DNA of 11,968 bases from CAMYLR01 sp039590215. GTDB taxonomy: Bacteria; Gemmatimonadota; Gemmatimonadetes; JACCXV01; JAHWKZ01. The stretch's first letter is position 1. Every line of letters starts with the position of its first letter. Below the pieces are notes generated by a model, which saw nothing but the letters and a program-made list of their open reading frames with translations, did no database searches and had not been told where the DNA came from. A program made the translations under genes and the position numbers. The stretch covers positions 1 to 11,968 of the forward strand of contig JBDHFX010000053.1 in NCBI GenBank assembly GCA_039590215.1. The letters run 5' to 3'. Shown here piece after piece: positions 11,178 to 11,968 of the stretch.

Positions 11178-11968
11178 ATGTCGCCCGATACGACAACGAG
11201 TCGTTCTTTCACCAAGTTTAGGCTTCTAAGTGCATCGCTCCTGCTTACGGTCTTAGTTAGCCTCTGGCTAATTCGTCCCAGCGCCTGGGAGTTCTCGACC
11301 GGTGAAACCGCTGGGCTGGCTGTGTTCATCTTACTGATCGTTCTTGCCGAGAGTTTCCCGATCGCCATTGGCGCCGGTCGAGCGGACATCACGACGGCCG
11401 GTATTGTCTACTGGGCGATGATCGTGCTTTTCACCCCCTTCTGGGCAACAACCTGTGCTGTGAGTGGCTTTCTCTTCACGGATATTCTTGTCCGAAGGAG
11501 GCCATTGCAAAAAGCCGTCTTTAACACCACTCAGATTGGTGTGAGCGTGATCGGCGCGAGCCTCGCCCTACGGGCCATCCGAGGAGCACCAGGCCTCTCA
11601 GCTAATCCGAGGTTCTTTGTTGGGTTCCTTGCAGCTATCGCTATTTTTTGGTTCTTGAATACTTGGTTGGTGAGCTTAGCGATTCACTTTTGGTATGGAG
11701 AGTCGACCCAGCGCTTTTGGCGAAGAAACTACCAGTGGGCATGGGTCTATGAACTGTCCTCTGCGCCGATCGCATTAGTAGTTGCGTTTGCCTACGACCG
11801 ACTGACAATCGTAGGCCTGATCCTGGTTGCCTTGCCAACGCTTATGGTCCGGTTGGCTTACAGCCAGTACCTGGACCTCAAAAAAACCTATAACGAAACC
11901 GTTCGCACGATGGTAAAGATCATCGAGATGCATGATCCGTACACCGCGGGACACTCGGACCGCGTTGC
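11178..11968 (+). CDS. Membrane-anchored HD-GYP-type protein, probable c-di-GMP phosphodiesterase (3' truncated)
   Basis: The frame is open from ATG 11178 to the window end (263 codons plus 2 bases), so the protein is incomplete. The N-terminal about 230 residues are a multi-pass membrane domain (segments about 16-32, 45-65, 72-105, 120-138, 152-175 and 195-230, boundaries rough). The stretch KAVFNTTQIGVSVIGASLAL resembles the FNxxQ region that I recall from a sensor-like domain common in HD-GYP proteins. The last residues, LKKTYNETVRTMVKIIEMHD then PYTAGHSDRV, are the start of an HD-GYP domain with the DxYTxxHSxRV signature. The HD and GYP catalytic motifs would be beyond the window. There is no ribosome site before the ATG (AAAGAAAACA only), and the candidate RNA ends 9 nt upstream, suggesting leader-dependent or leaderless-like translation. 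Confidence 0.88.
   Translation, partial: MSPDTTTSRSFTKFRLLSASLLLTVLVSLWLIRPSAWEFSTGETAGLAVFILLIVLAESFPIAIGAGRADITTAGIVYWAMIVLFTPFWATTCAVSGFLFTDILVRRRPLQKAVFNTTQIGVSVIGASLALRAIRGAPGLSANPRFFVGFLAAIAIFWFLNTWLVSLAIHFWYGESTQRFWRRNYQWAWVYELSSAPIALVVAFAYDRLTIVGLILVALPTLMVRLAYSQYLDLKKTYNETVRTMVKIIEMHDPYTAGHSDRV

Overview
The window looks like a chromosomal segment of a Gram-negative (diderm), LPS-bearing bacterium of moderately high GC. The signs are a Tol-Pal system, a twin-arginine translocase subunit and an LptD outer-membrane LPS translocon. The gene set and protein style are compatible with Gemmatimonadota or a related FCB or deltaproteobacterial-type lineage. That assignment is an impression from sequence, not a phylogenetic result.

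Positions 1-3941 form a compact Tol-Pal locus: the tail of tolQ, then tolR, tolA, tolB, pal and cpoB (ybgF). The products make the proton-driven inner-membrane motor (TolQ/TolR), the periplasm-spanning TolA, the TolB propeller, the peptidoglycan-binding lipoprotein Pal and the TPR regulator CpoB. Genes are nearly contiguous (4-nt overlap tolR/tolA, 2 nt pal/cpoB), with larger gaps only before tolB (88 nt) and pal (161 nt to the preferred start). The same-strand run continues through nrdR (3951-4427), tatC (4430-5251) and lptD (5244-7862). Many starts are GTG.

Positions 7872-10052 hold a metabolic appendix on the same strand: a histidine ammonia-lyase (hutH) 9 nt after lptD, then a small eight-cysteine DUF1272-like protein overlapping the hutH end, then a GFA/Mss4-like zinc protein whose frame is broken by an indel near 9914. 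No other hut gene is present in the window.

Positions 10118-11968 look like a separate unit. A possible promoter (perfect TTGACA at 10118) precedes a two-domain protein of unknown function with a good GGAGGT ribosome site. A 251-nt gap follows, and then the 5' part of a membrane-anchored HD-GYP-type gene, a likely c-di-GMP phosphodiesterase, which runs off the window end. The gap is the most interesting part. A perfect 13-bp inverted repeat (10954-10966 with 11156-11168) encloses at least three further nested or internal helices, so it may encode a structured RNA of about 215 nt ending 9 nt before the HD-GYP start. Inside it lies a 10-base Shine-Dalgarno-like sequence followed by a possible 28-codon ORF. 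The HD-GYP start itself has no recognisable ribosome site. Together this suggests a structured leader, a standalone ncRNA, or (less likely) a small TA-flanked palindromic mobile element.
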